From Paracoccaceae bacterium (GTDB lineage: Bacteria; Pseudomonadota; Alphaproteobacteria; Rhodobacterales; Rhodobacteraceae), in assembly GCA_007121055.1 (NCBI GenBank), contig SKMM01000021.1, positions 1 to 8,772 on the forward strand: a stretch of 8,772 nt of DNA, written 5' to 3'. Made by a program: the position numbers and the translations under genes. Shown here one piece after another: positions 1-6,510 of this stretch (within the stretch, counting starts at the first letter, position 1; every line of letters begins with the position of its first letter). The notes below the pieces were generated by a model. The model was not told where the DNA came from. It saw only the letters and a program-made list of their open reading frames with translations, and searched no databases.

Positions 1-49
1 CCGGGGGGCGGGGACGGGGGTGGGTGGGTGGGACGGCCCCGCCCCCCGG
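1..49. repeat. 13-bp inverted repeat with a G-quadruplex motif in its loop
   Basis: Positions 1-13 (CCGGGGGGCGGGG) are exactly complementary to 37-49. The 23-nt loop contains GGGGGTGGGTGGGTGGG at 16-32, which is four G-tracts joined by single T bases, the layout of a very stable parallel quadruplex. The G-rich face is the plus strand. In a transcript running off the minus-strand hydrolase operon the loop would be C-rich and the perfect stem could act as a terminator or 3'-end protector, although no T-run follows inside the window. The repeat touches the window edge, so the arms may be longer. The structure is read directly; the role is inference. Confidence 0.7.
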
Positions 50-73
50 CCTCCGCCTCCGCCTCCGCCTCCG
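50..73. repeat. Tandem hexamer repeat, four copies of CCTCCG
   Basis: Four exact copies of CCTCCG lie back to back, immediately after the inverted repeat and just downstream of the stop codon of the minus-strand amidohydrolase. Read on the minus strand this is (CGGAGG)4, a purine-rich run of GG doublets that could form a weak two-tier quadruplex. A short 5-bp hairpin (CGCCC, loop CGC, GGGCG) follows at 72-84, directly next to the stop codon. Such short tandem repeats are prone to slippage, so copy number may vary between strains. No function is evident. Confidence 0.75.
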
Positions 74-85
74 CCCCGCGGGCGC

Positions 86-1249
86 TCAGGCCGCGGGCAT
101 GCGGCTTTCGACGATCTCGGCCCACCAGGAACAGCCGGCAGGGATCGCGCTGTCGTCGAAATCATAGGCGGGGTGATGCACCATCGCCGTGTCGCCGTTG
201 CCGATCATGATATAGGCGCCGGGGCGTTCCTCCAGCATATAGGCGAAGTCCTCGCCCCCCATCACCAGCGGCGCATCGGCGCAGGCGCCCGCCACCTTGC
301 GCGCGGCCTCGGCGGCGAAAACGGTCTCGTCCTCGGCGTTGACCATCACCGGATAGCCGCGGCTGTAGGTCACCTTGGCGGTGGCGCCCAGCGCCGCGGC
401 GGTGCCCTCGGCGATGGCCTTGATCCGCGCCTCGGCGAGGTTGCGCACATCCGCGTCCATGGTGCGCACCGTGCCGCGCAGCTGCACGTTCTCCGGGATC
501 ACGTTATGCGCCTCGGAGTCGGTGCGGAACGAGGTGACCGACACCACCACCTGCTTGGTGGGGTCCACGTTGCGGCTGGCGACCGACTGCAGCGCGACGA
601 CGATGTGGGCGGCCACCAGCGTGGTGTCCACCGTCTCGTGCGGTTTGGCGGCATGCCCGCCCAGCCCCTTGACGTCGATGGTGATCTGGTCGGCGGCGGC
701 GAAGAAGGCGCCGGGGCGGATGGCGAACTGCCCCACCGGCAGGCCGGGCATGTTGTGCATGCCGTAGACCTCGTGGATGCCGAAGCGGTCCATCATCCCG
801 TCGTCGCACATGGCCTTGCCGCCGGCGCCGCCCTCCTCGGCGGGCTGGAAGATCACCACCGCCGTGCCGTCGAAGTTTCGCGTCTCGGCGAGGTACTTGG
901 CCGCCCCCAGCAGCATGGCGGTGTGCCCGTCATGGCCGCAGGCATGCATCTTGCCCGGGGTCTTGGAGGCATGGGGCAGCCCCGTGATCTCCTGGATCGG
1001 CAGCGCGTCCATGTCGGCGCGCAGCCCCACCACCCGGCCGGACTTGTCGGACTTGCCGCGGATCACGCCGACCACGCCGGTGCGTCCGATCCCCTCCACC
1101 ACCTCGTCGCAGCCGAACTCGCGCAGCTTGGCGGCGACGATGCCGGCGGTGCGGTGGGTGTCGTAGAGAAGCTCGGGGTGTTCATGGAAATCCCGGCGCC
1201 ATTCGGCGATTTCCGGGGCGAGCTCGGCGAGGCGGTTGCGGATCGGCAT
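86..1249 (-). CDS. M20 family amidohydrolase (aminoacylase / hippurate hydrolase-like)
   Basis: This 387-residue protein has the length and motifs of the M20D peptidase branch (hippurate hydrolases, aminoacylases, IAA-amino-acid hydrolases), di-metal cytoplasmic enzymes that split N-acyl or N-aroyl amino acids. Visible motifs are LRADMDALP (76-84), HACGHDGH (102-109, ligands C104 and H106), PAEEG (136-140, with catalytic E138 and ligand E139), H165 in MHN, the lid/dimerisation segment starting GGHAAKPHE (about 197-205), and H359 near the C terminus. Ligand assignments come from the known family. The ATG start is supported by AGGGAG six bases upstream, lying inside the last codons of the ArgE-like gene. 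That gene stops 3 bp before this start, so the two are probably translationally coupled. No signal peptide is seen. The acyl group and amino acid cleaved cannot be told from sequence. Dipeptidase or carboxypeptidase activity is an alternative. Confidence 0.93.
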   Translation of the reverse strand: MPIRNRLAELAPEIAEWRRDFHEHPELLYDTHRTAGIVAAKLREFGCDEVVEGIGRTGVVGVIRGKSDKSGRVVGLRADMDALPIQEITGLPHASKTPGKMHACGHDGHTAMLLGAAKYLAETRNFDGTAVVIFQPAEEGGAGGKAMCDDGMMDRFGIHEVYGMHNMPGLPVGQFAIRPGAFFAAADQITIDVKGLGGHAAKPHETVDTTLVAAHIVVALQSVASRNVDPTKQVVVSVTSFRTDSEAHNVIPENVQLRGTVRTMDADVRNLAEARIKAIAEGTAAALGATAKVTYSRGYPVMVNAEDETVFAAEAARKVAGACADAPLVMGGEDFAYMLEERPGAYIMIGNGDTAMVHHPAYDFDDSAIPAGCSWWAEIVESRMPAA

Positions 1250-1252
1250 GGG

Positions 1253-2428
1253 TCACTCCCTGAGATGGTCGATAAGCGTGTCGACGAACTGTGCGCCCGC
1301 GCGGAACTGCGCAAGGCTGAGGTATTCGTCGGGCTGGTGTGCCTGGGCGATGTCGCCGGGGCCGCAGATGACGGTGGAGAAGCCGCGGTGCTGGAACTGC
1401 CCGCCCTCGGTGCCGTAGCTGACGACATGGGTGCCGTTGTCGCCCGTCAGACGGCGCACCAGCGCCTCGGCCCGGCCGTCGGGCTCGGGGCGCAGCGGCG
1501 GCAGGCCATAGGGCTTCTCGACCCGGATGCGGGTGTCGGGGTGCACGGCCTGCATGGCGGCCTCGACGCGGGCGACCTCGGCCTCGAAGGCGGCCGCCCA
1601 GTCTTCCACCCGTTCGCCCGGCACGACACGGAACTCCATGCGGAACCGGCAGGAGCGGGCGGTGATGTTGCCCGCGGTGCCGCCCTCGATCACGCCCACA
1701 TGCACGGTGGTCCAGGGCGGGTCGAAATCACAGGCGGGATAGGGCGCGCCCTGCTCGGCCACCCGCGCGGCCGAGGCCGCGTTCTGCCGGTTGGCCCAGT
1801 CGATCAGCCTTGCTGCCTCCATCACCGCGCTCACGCCCCGGTGCATCAGCGAGGAATGCACCTCGTGGCCCAGCACCTCCACGGCATAGCCCATGCCGCC
1901 CTTGTGGCCGGTCACGACCTTCATCATCGAGGGTTCGCCCACGATCACGGCATCTGCCCGCGGAAGATGCACCGACATCTCCTCGATCAGGTCGACCACC
2001 GCCCGGCAGCCCACCTCCTCGTCATAGGACAGCGCCAGCTGCAGCGGCCGCTTCAGCCCGGCGGCCTGCGCGCGCGGCAGCGCAGCCAGCGCCAGCGCCG
2101 CAAATCCCTTCATGTCGCAGGTGCCGCGACCGTAGAGCCGCCCGCCGCGCTCGGTCACCGTCCAGGGGTCCGAGGACCAGTCCTGCCCGTCCACCGGCAC
2201 CACATCGGTGTGCGCCGACAGCACCACCCCGCCCTCCACATCGGGCCCGACCTGCACGTACAGATGCGCCTTCTGGCCCGACCGGTCCCAGACCCGGTGC
2301 CCGCGCAGCCCGTGCCCGTCGAGGTAGTCCTCGACCCAGTCGATCAGCGCCAGATTGCTGTCCCGGCTGACCGTCGGGAAGCCCACCAGCCGATCGAGGA
2401 TCGCGCGCGCGTCCAGATGTTTCGCCAT
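1253..2428 (-). CDS. argE: ArgE-like N-acyl amino acid deacylase (acetylornithine deacetylase family, M20A)
   Basis: From the chosen ATG this is a 391-residue cytoplasmic di-zinc hydrolase resembling acetylornithine deacetylase, which releases acetate and ornithine from N-acetylornithine. Family residues are in place: SAHTDVVPVDG (71-81, H73 and catalytic D75), GRGTCDMKG (100-108, D105), YDEEVGC (135-141, base E137 and ligand E138), GEPS (164-167, E165), the dimerisation-domain segment GHEVHSS (187-193), and AHQPDEY (363-369, H364). The frame is open to a TTG at 2449, seven codons further upstream, but that start has no ribosome site; the ATG has GGACGG five bases upstream and gives the usual short N terminus. 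It is the first gene of a two-gene operon with the downstream amidohydrolase and is divergent from the ABC importer. Many alphaproteobacteria make ornithine with ArgJ, so a catabolic role on an imported N-acyl amino acid is quite possible. The symbol reflects the family, not a proven substrate. Confidence 0.88.
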   Translation of the reverse strand: MAKHLDARAILDRLVGFPTVSRDSNLALIDWVEDYLDGHGLRGHRVWDRSGQKAHLYVQVGPDVEGGVVLSAHTDVVPVDGQDWSSDPWTVTERGGRLYGRGTCDMKGFAALALAALPRAQAAGLKRPLQLALSYDEEVGCRAVVDLIEEMSVHLPRADAVIVGEPSMMKVVTGHKGGMGYAVEVLGHEVHSSLMHRGVSAVMEAARLIDWANRQNAASAARVAEQGAPYPACDFDPPWTTVHVGVIEGGTAGNITARSCRFRMEFRVVPGERVEDWAAAFEAEVARVEAAMQAVHPDTRIRVEKPYGLPPLRPEPDGRAEALVRRLTGDNGTHVVSYGTEGGQFQHRGFSTVICGPGDIAQAHQPDEYLSLAQFRAGAQFVDTLIDHLRE

Positions 2429-2503
2429 CGCGTCCGTCCGAATGACCAATGATTGCGCACAGTGGTCGCGCCCCGGACCGAGGTCAAGGGCCGCCCAGGC
2501 GCC

Positions 2504-2533
2504 GTCGCGGGCCCGTCACAAGACGGTTGCGAC
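2504..2533. promoter_or_regulatory. Imperfect nested dyad, candidate operator
   Basis: An outer pair GTCGC (2504-2508) / GCGAC (2529-2533) encloses an inner pair CCGTC (2513-2517) / GACGG (2522-2526) with a 4-nt ACAA centre. The dyad lies in the middle of the divergent intergenic region, and its right arm overlaps the candidate -35 box of the importer promoter, where a repressor or dual regulator could act on both operons. It could also be chance in GC-rich DNA. No regulator gene is in the window to pair it with. Confidence 0.35.
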
Positions 2534-2624
2534 AGGGGGAAAAAACGATAAGACTTGAATGGCAGGGCGTGGCACACCGGACGGAACGCCCGAAAAGCAC
2601 TGAAAAACAACGAGAATTTACCAC

Positions 2625-2630
2625 AGGGGG
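2625..2630 (+). promoter_or_regulatory. Ribosome binding site supporting a GTG start
   Basis: AGGGGG lies six bases before the GTG at 2637. It decides in favour of this non-ATG start for the first ATPase gene. The predicted protein then begins MNDGV and reaches the first ABC beta strand at the usual distance. Confidence 0.6.
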
Positions 2631-2636
2631 TCCGGG

Positions 2637-3647
2637 GTGAACGACGGTGTGGCGCCGGTTCTGGACGTGCGCGACCTCAAGGTCGTGTTCCGCACGCGCG
2701 GCGGCGAGGTGCATGCCGTCAATTCGGTCAGTTTCGACCTGCGTCCTGGTGAACTTTTGGGCGTCGTGGGCGAGAGCGGCTCGGGCAAGTCGGTCACGAT
2801 GATGTCACTGATCGGGCTGCTGCCCTCGCCGCCGGCGGAAATCCGCAGCGGTCAGGTGATGTTCGGCGGCCGCGACATCCTCAAGGTGAACGCGCGCGAG
2901 CTGCGCCGGCTGCGCGGGCGCGAGATCGGCTTCATCTTCCAGGACCCGATGACCTCGCTCAACCCGGTGTTCACCGTCGGCTTCCAGATCATGGAGCCGC
3001 TGCGCAGGCACATGGGCCTGAAACCCGAGGCCGCCCGCACCCGCGCCGCCGAACTGCTCGACCTCGTGGGCATCCCCGACGCGCGCCGCCGGCTCAAGGA
3101 TTTCCCCCACCAGTTTTCGGGGGGCATGCGCCAGCGGGTGATGATCGCCATGGCGCTCGCCTGCGACCCCAAGGTGCTGATCGCCGACGAGCCCACCACC
3201 GCGCTCGACGTCACCATCCAGGCGCAGATCCTCGAACTGGTGAAGGACCTGCGCCAGAAACTCGGCATGGCCATCGTTTGGATCACCCATGATCTGGGCG
3301 TGATCGCCGGCATCGCCGACCGCGTCATGGTGATGTACGGAGGGCAGGTGGTCGAACAGGCGCCCGTGCGCGCGCTGTTTGCCGACCCCCGCCACCCCTA
3401 CACCCGCGCGCTGCTGGAGACCGTGCCCAGCGTGCGCGGCGAACGCGCGCCCAAGCTGAAGGTGATCGAGGGCCAGCCGCCGCTTCTGGGCGCGCACCCC
3501 TCCGCCTGCCCGTTCCGCTTCCGCTGCGACAAGGCCCACGGCCTGTGCGAGCAGGAGAACCCGCGCCGCCGGCCGGTGGGCGCGCCGGGCCACGACGTGG
3601 CCTGCCACTGGGACGCGCCCGCGGTGCGGGAGGCGGCCCATGGCTGA
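2637..3647 (+). CDS. Peptide ABC importer, ATP-binding protein (DppD/OppD-like)
   Basis: This 336-residue cytoplasmic ATPase is one of the two nucleotide-binding subunits that power a Dpp/Opp-type importer. It shows Walker A GESGSGKS (45-52), Q-loop Q102 in FQDPMTSLNP, signature FSGGM (160-164), Walker B VLIADEP (180-186) and the switch histidine H218 in ITHDL. The C-terminal oligopeptide-transporter region (about 235-325) has a HPYTRALL motif and the cysteine pattern C291-x5-C297-x6-C304-x18-C323. This pattern matches the [4Fe-4S] site known in DppD-type subunits. Translation starts at a GTG with a good ribosome site. The gene is first in the five-gene importer operon, and its last 8 bp overlap the start of the second ATPase gene (ATGGCTGA), so the two are probably translated together. 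FSGGM in place of LSGGQ is normal for this subunit. The substrate is unknown. Confidence 0.95.
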   Translation: MNDGVAPVLDVRDLKVVFRTRGGEVHAVNSVSFDLRPGELLGVVGESGSGKSVTMMSLIGLLPSPPAEIRSGQVMFGGRDILKVNARELRRLRGREIGFIFQDPMTSLNPVFTVGFQIMEPLRRHMGLKPEAARTRAAELLDLVGIPDARRRLKDFPHQFSGGMRQRVMIAMALACDPKVLIADEPTTALDVTIQAQILELVKDLRQKLGMAIVWITHDLGVIAGIADRVMVMYGGQVVEQAPVRALFADPRHPYTRALLETVPSVRGERAPKLKVIEGQPPLLGAHPSACPFRFRCDKAHGLCEQENPRRRPVGAPGHDVACHWDAPAVREAAHG

Positions 3648-4713
3648 CACGCTGCGCGTTCCGCCCGGGACCGAGCCTCTGGTGCAGGTCCGCGGGCTGA
3701 AGATGCATTTCCCCATCTCCTCGGGCCTGCTGCGCCGCAAGACCGGCGCGGTGAAGGCCGTGGATGACGTCAGCTTCGACATCTTCCCCCGCGAAACCCT
3801 TGGCATGGTGGGCGAATCTGGGTGCGGCAAGTCCACCACCGGCCGCGCGGTCCTGCGGCTCTACGACATCACCGCGGGCTCCATCCGGATCGACGGCACC
3901 GAGATCGGCGGGCTCTCGCAGGGCGCGCTGCGCAAGCACCGCCCGAAGATGCAGATGGTGTTCCAGGACCCGCAGGCCTGCCTCAACCCGCGCATGACGC
4001 TGGCGGGCATCATCGGTGAGCCGCTGGACGAGCACACCAACTGGTCACGCCGTCAGAAGCTTGACCGCATCTATGAACTCATGGACGCGGTCGGCCTCAA
4101 CCGCAACTTCGCCAACCGCTACCCCCACGAATTCTCCGGCGGCCAGCGCCAGCGTATCGGGATCGCCCGCGCGCTCGCCCTCAACCCCGCCTTCATCGTC
4201 TGCGACGAACCCATCGCGGCGCTCGACGTCTCGATCCAGGCCCAGGTCGTCAACCTGCTGGAGGAGCTTCAGGAAAAGCTCGGGCTGACCTACCTCTTCA
4301 TCTCCCACGACCTGTCCATGGTGCGCCACATCGCGACCCGGGTCGCGGTGATGTACCTCGGCAAGGTGGTCGAGATCGCCCCGCGCGAGGCGCTCTATGC
4401 CGAGCCGCTGCACCCCTATACCCAGGCGCTGCTGTCCGCCGTGCCCGACCCCGACCCGGCGTCCGAGCGCAAGGTGGAGCGGATCATCCTCAAGGGCGAC
4501 GTGCCCTCGCCCGCGAACCCGCCCAAGGGCTGCAACTTCTGCACCCGCTGCCCGGCCGTGATGCCGGTGTGCCGCGAGGTGGAACCCCAGACGCTGGAGG
4601 TGGCGCCGGGCCGCTTCGTGGCCTGCCACCTCCACGACAAAGGAAAACCGATCGGGGGCCCAACCCCCGGCGCCAATCAAACCACGTCCAACCAGCAAGG
4701 AGCAACTCCATGA
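3640..4713 (+). CDS. Peptide ABC importer, ATP-binding protein (DppF/OppF-like)
   Basis: This is the second nucleotide-binding subunit (357 residues), expected to pair with the DppD-like ATPase. It has Walker A GESGCGKST (58-66), Q109, signature FSGGQ (165-169), Walker B FIVCDEP (185-191), H223 in ISHDL, and a HPYTQALL motif at about 258-265. The C-terminal cysteines C298-x5-C304-x6-C311-x17-C329 nearly repeat the spacing in the first ATPase, with one extra cysteine at 301. The segment after the Q-loop reads PQACLNPR, where serine is usual at the cysteine. After the CH at 329-330 comes a hydrophilic tail of about 27 residues, rich in Q, T, N, G and P, coded by A/C-rich DNA unlike the rest of the gene. 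GGGAGG lies six bases before the ATG. The stop overlaps the next start as ATGA. Confidence 0.95.
   Translation: MADTLRVPPGTEPLVQVRGLKMHFPISSGLLRRKTGAVKAVDDVSFDIFPRETLGMVGESGCGKSTTGRAVLRLYDITAGSIRIDGTEIGGLSQGALRKHRPKMQMVFQDPQACLNPRMTLAGIIGEPLDEHTNWSRRQKLDRIYELMDAVGLNRNFANRYPHEFSGGQRQRIGIARALALNPAFIVCDEPIAALDVSIQAQVVNLLEELQEKLGLTYLFISHDLSMVRHIATRVAVMYLGKVVEIAPREALYAEPLHPYTQALLSAVPDPDPASERKVERIILKGDVPSPANPPKGCNFCTRCPAVMPVCREVEPQTLEVAPGRFVACHLHDKGKPIGGPTPGANQTTSNQQGATP
4653..4669 (+). other. Hairpin just upstream of the binding-protein gene
   Basis: CGGGGG (4653-4658) pairs perfectly with CCCCCG (4664-4669) across the 5-nt loop CCCAA. It lies inside the tail codons of the second ATPase and about 40 bases before the ATG of the substrate-binding protein gene. 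It could stabilise the 5' end of a processed binding-protein mRNA. No T-run follows, so it is not a standard terminator. Confidence 0.4.
4697..4702 (+). promoter_or_regulatory. Ribosome binding site deciding the binding-protein start
   Basis: AAGGAG stands seven bases before the ATG at 4710. The same frame is open to an ATG at 4569, 47 codons earlier, but only the start at 4710 has this strong site and puts a signal peptide at the N terminus. Confidence 0.85.
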
Positions 4714-6428
4714 CCTCCAAGGCCACCCTGTGGGGGGCAGCCGCGGCCCTGGCGCTGATGCCCGCCGCCGCCATCGCCGCCGAAGAGCGCACCCGCGGCT
4801 CGTCGGGGCATCTCAACATCATCTACTGGCAGGCCGTGTCCACGATGAACGTGTTCCTGTCGGGCGGCACCAAGGAGATGAACGCCGCCTCCATCGTGCT
4901 GGAGCCGCTGGCGCGCTTCAACCCCGAGGGCGAGCTGGTGCCCTGGCTCGCCGAATACGTCCCCACGCTGGAAAACGGCAGCGTGTCCGAGGACCTGATG
5001 ACCATCACCTGGACGCTGGCCGAGGACATCCTGTGGTCCGACGGCACCCCGGTGACCTCGGCGGACGTGGTGTTCACCTACGAATACTGCAACCACCCCG
5101 AGGGCGGCTGCGCCTACCGCGACCGCTTCGCCGGCATCGAAAGCGTCGAGGCGCTGGACGAACGCACTATCAGGATCACCTTCGACGAACCGCGTCCGAA
5201 CCCGCATGTGGCCTTCGTCGGCGCGGGGTCCCCGATCATCCAGAAGGCGCAGTTCGAGAACTGCATGGGCGCCCGCGCGCCGGAATGCACCGACGCGAAT
5301 TTCGCGCCCATCGGCACCGGCCCCTATGTCGTGACCGACTTCCGGCCCAACGACGTGATCCAGTTCGAGGCCAACCCGAACTTCCGCGTGCCCACCCAGC
5401 CCTATTTCCAGACCATCACCTGGGCCGGCGGCGGCGACGCCACGGGGGCCGCGCGCGCGGTGTTCCAGACCGGCGAGATGGACTACGCCTGGAACCTCCA
5501 GCTGGCGCCCGAGGTGATCGAGCAGATGGCCGCGGGCGGGCAGGGCGAGCTGCTCGTCGATTTCGGCCCGCTGATCGAGCATATCAACATCAACCTCACC
5601 GATCCCTCGCCCGACCTGCCGGTGGACGAGCGCTCCACCAAGCTGCATCCGCACCCGTTCCTGACGGACAAGGCGGTGCGCCGGGCCCTCAGCCTCGCCA
5701 TCGACCGGCCGCTGCTGGCCGAGATCGGCTTCGGCGAGATGGGGCTGCCGACCTGCAACTTCGTCGTGGCGCCGCCGGCCGTGTCCTCGCCCAACAACGA
5801 CGCCTGCCTCGAGCAGGACATCGACCAGGCCAATGCCCTGCTCGACGAGGCCGGCTGGGAGCGCGGTCCGGACGGAATCCGGTCGCGCGACGGGGTCCGG
5901 CTGGAGAAGCTCTTCCAGACCTCCACCAACGCGGTTCGGCAGGACTTCCAGGCGCTGATCCAGCAGTGGTGGCGCGAGATCGGGGTCGACACGCGGCTGC
6001 GCAATGTCGACGCCGGCGTGTTCTTCGGCGGCGACCCGTCCAGCCTCGACACGTTCCAGCGCTTCTCGGCCGACGTGCAGATGTACGCCTCGACCTTCGA
6101 GGGCACCGACCCGACCTCCTTCCTGGAGCAGCGCCGCTGCGGACGCCATCCGCGGCCCGAGACCCAGTGGCAGGGCCAGAACATCAACCGCTTCTGCAGC
6201 GAGGACTATGACGCGCTGTGGCTGGAGAAGAGCCGCGAGGCCGATCCCGACCGTCGCGCGGAACTGGCCATCAAGCTCAACGACTACCTCGTGCAGAACT
6301 ACATCATCCTGCCGCTGGTGGCCCGTGGCCGGGTCTCGGCCATCTCCACCGATGTGGGCGGCATGGTCATGAACGTCTGGGACAGCGAGCACTGGAACCA
6401 GGCCGAGTGGTACCGCCGGACCGAGTGA
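4710..6428 (+). CDS. Peptide-type ABC importer, periplasmic substrate-binding protein (SBP family 5)
   Basis: This is the 572-residue extracytoplasmic receptor that captures substrate and delivers it to the two permeases. Residues 1-24 form a Sec signal peptide: a positive charge at K4, an Ala/Leu-rich core, and a probable cut near AIAA (21-24). There is no lipobox cysteine, so it should be soluble in the periplasm. The family-5 signature region WSDGTPVTSADVVFTYE spans 109-125, and GTGPY is at 202-206. Typical later motifs include KAVRRALSLAIDR (321-333) and the segment ANALLDEAGW (374-383). The eight cysteines fall in four close pairs: 127/134, 185/193, 349/366 and 477/496, probably disulfides. 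Family 5 covers di- and oligopeptides, nickel, opines and other ligands, and the ligand here cannot be assigned. The gene overlaps the preceding stop by ATGA, and hairpins after it may set its mRNA level above that of the permeases. Confidence 0.95.
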   Translation: MTSKATLWGAAAALALMPAAAIAAEERTRGSSGHLNIIYWQAVSTMNVFLSGGTKEMNAASIVLEPLARFNPEGELVPWLAEYVPTLENGSVSEDLMTITWTLAEDILWSDGTPVTSADVVFTYEYCNHPEGGCAYRDRFAGIESVEALDERTIRITFDEPRPNPHVAFVGAGSPIIQKAQFENCMGARAPECTDANFAPIGTGPYVVTDFRPNDVIQFEANPNFRVPTQPYFQTITWAGGGDATGAARAVFQTGEMDYAWNLQLAPEVIEQMAAGGQGELLVDFGPLIEHININLTDPSPDLPVDERSTKLHPHPFLTDKAVRRALSLAIDRPLLAEIGFGEMGLPTCNFVVAPPAVSSPNNDACLEQDIDQANALLDEAGWERGPDGIRSRDGVRLEKLFQTSTNAVRQDFQALIQQWWREIGVDTRLRNVDAGVFFGGDPSSLDTFQRFSADVQMYASTFEGTDPTSFLEQRRCGRHPRPETQWQGQNINRFCSEDYDALWLEKSREADPDRRAELAIKLNDYLVQNYIILPLVARGRVSAISTDVGGMVMNVWDSEHWNQAEWYRRTE

Positions 6429-6443
6429 CGGGCCCAGGCCCGT
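6428..6443 (+). other. Short hairpin at the binding-protein stop codon
   Basis: ACGGGCC (6428-6434) pairs perfectly with GGCCCGT (6437-6443). With a realistic 4-nt loop this is a 6-bp stem. It begins on the last base of the TGA stop and directly precedes the larger hairpin, giving two tandem stems in the 82-bp gap before the permease genes. Confidence 0.5.
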
Positions 6444-6445
6444 CC

Positions 6446-6485
6446 GCGCCCGCCCCCTGACCGGGGCGGGCGCCCTCCTTTTCCC
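6446..6485 (+). terminator. Candidate intra-operon terminator or mRNA-stabilising hairpin
   Basis: An 11-bp perfect stem pairs GCGCCCGCCCC (6446-6456) with GGGGCGGGCGC (6463-6473) across the loop CTGACC. It is followed by CCTCCTTTTCCC with only a four-T run, so termination should be partial. Its position right after the binding-protein gene and before the permease genes fits the common design in which the receptor is made in excess over the membrane subunits. Confidence 0.65.
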
Positions 6486-6510
6486 ACATTCCAACGGCAG
6501 GGCGCAGGCG

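Larger units (their letters stand above)
2429..2636. promoter_or_regulatory. Divergent promoter region between the hydrolase operon and the ABC importer operon
   Basis: This 208-bp non-coding stretch must hold promoters for both divergent operons. Its importer side (about 2540-2620) is clearly richer in A/T than the surroundings and has an A6 run at 2540-2545. A weak plus-strand sigma70-like candidate is TTGCGA (2527-2532) with TAAGAC (2549-2554), spacing 16. A minus-strand candidate is TTGACC (complement of 2482-2487) with a poor -10, CACTGT (complement of 2459-2464), spacing 17. Both -10 boxes match consensus badly, so these positions are guesses. That promoters lie in this interval is nearly certain from the gene arrangement. 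Confidence 0.6.

Noticed and set aside
50..73. CRISPR-like or phage attachment repeat
   Set aside because: The units are contiguous 6-mers with no spacers, and there is no integrase or tRNA gene nearby. It is a simple microsatellite.
2447..2449. TTG as the start of the ArgE-like gene
   Set aside because: There is no ribosome site upstream of it, and the ATG seven codons later has GGACGG at a suitable distance and gives a normal N terminus. The TTG cannot be fully excluded.
20..2452. An 810-codon plus-strand open frame across both hydrolase genes
   Set aside because: It lies codon-in-register opposite two clear M20 enzymes that share one frame. High G/C at third positions removes stops from that antisense frame. 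Its product is low-complexity in H, G, A and R and shows no domain.
2805..4035. Minus-strand frames opposite the ATPase genes
   Set aside because: The plus strand has every ABC ATPase motif in order. The antisense products are compositionally biased and unrecognisable.
4569..4709. Upstream in-frame start that would lengthen the binding protein by 47 residues
   Set aside because: It would bury the signal peptide and overlap the ATPase gene deeply. The ATG at 4710 has a strong AAGGAG site and a proper N-terminal signal sequence.
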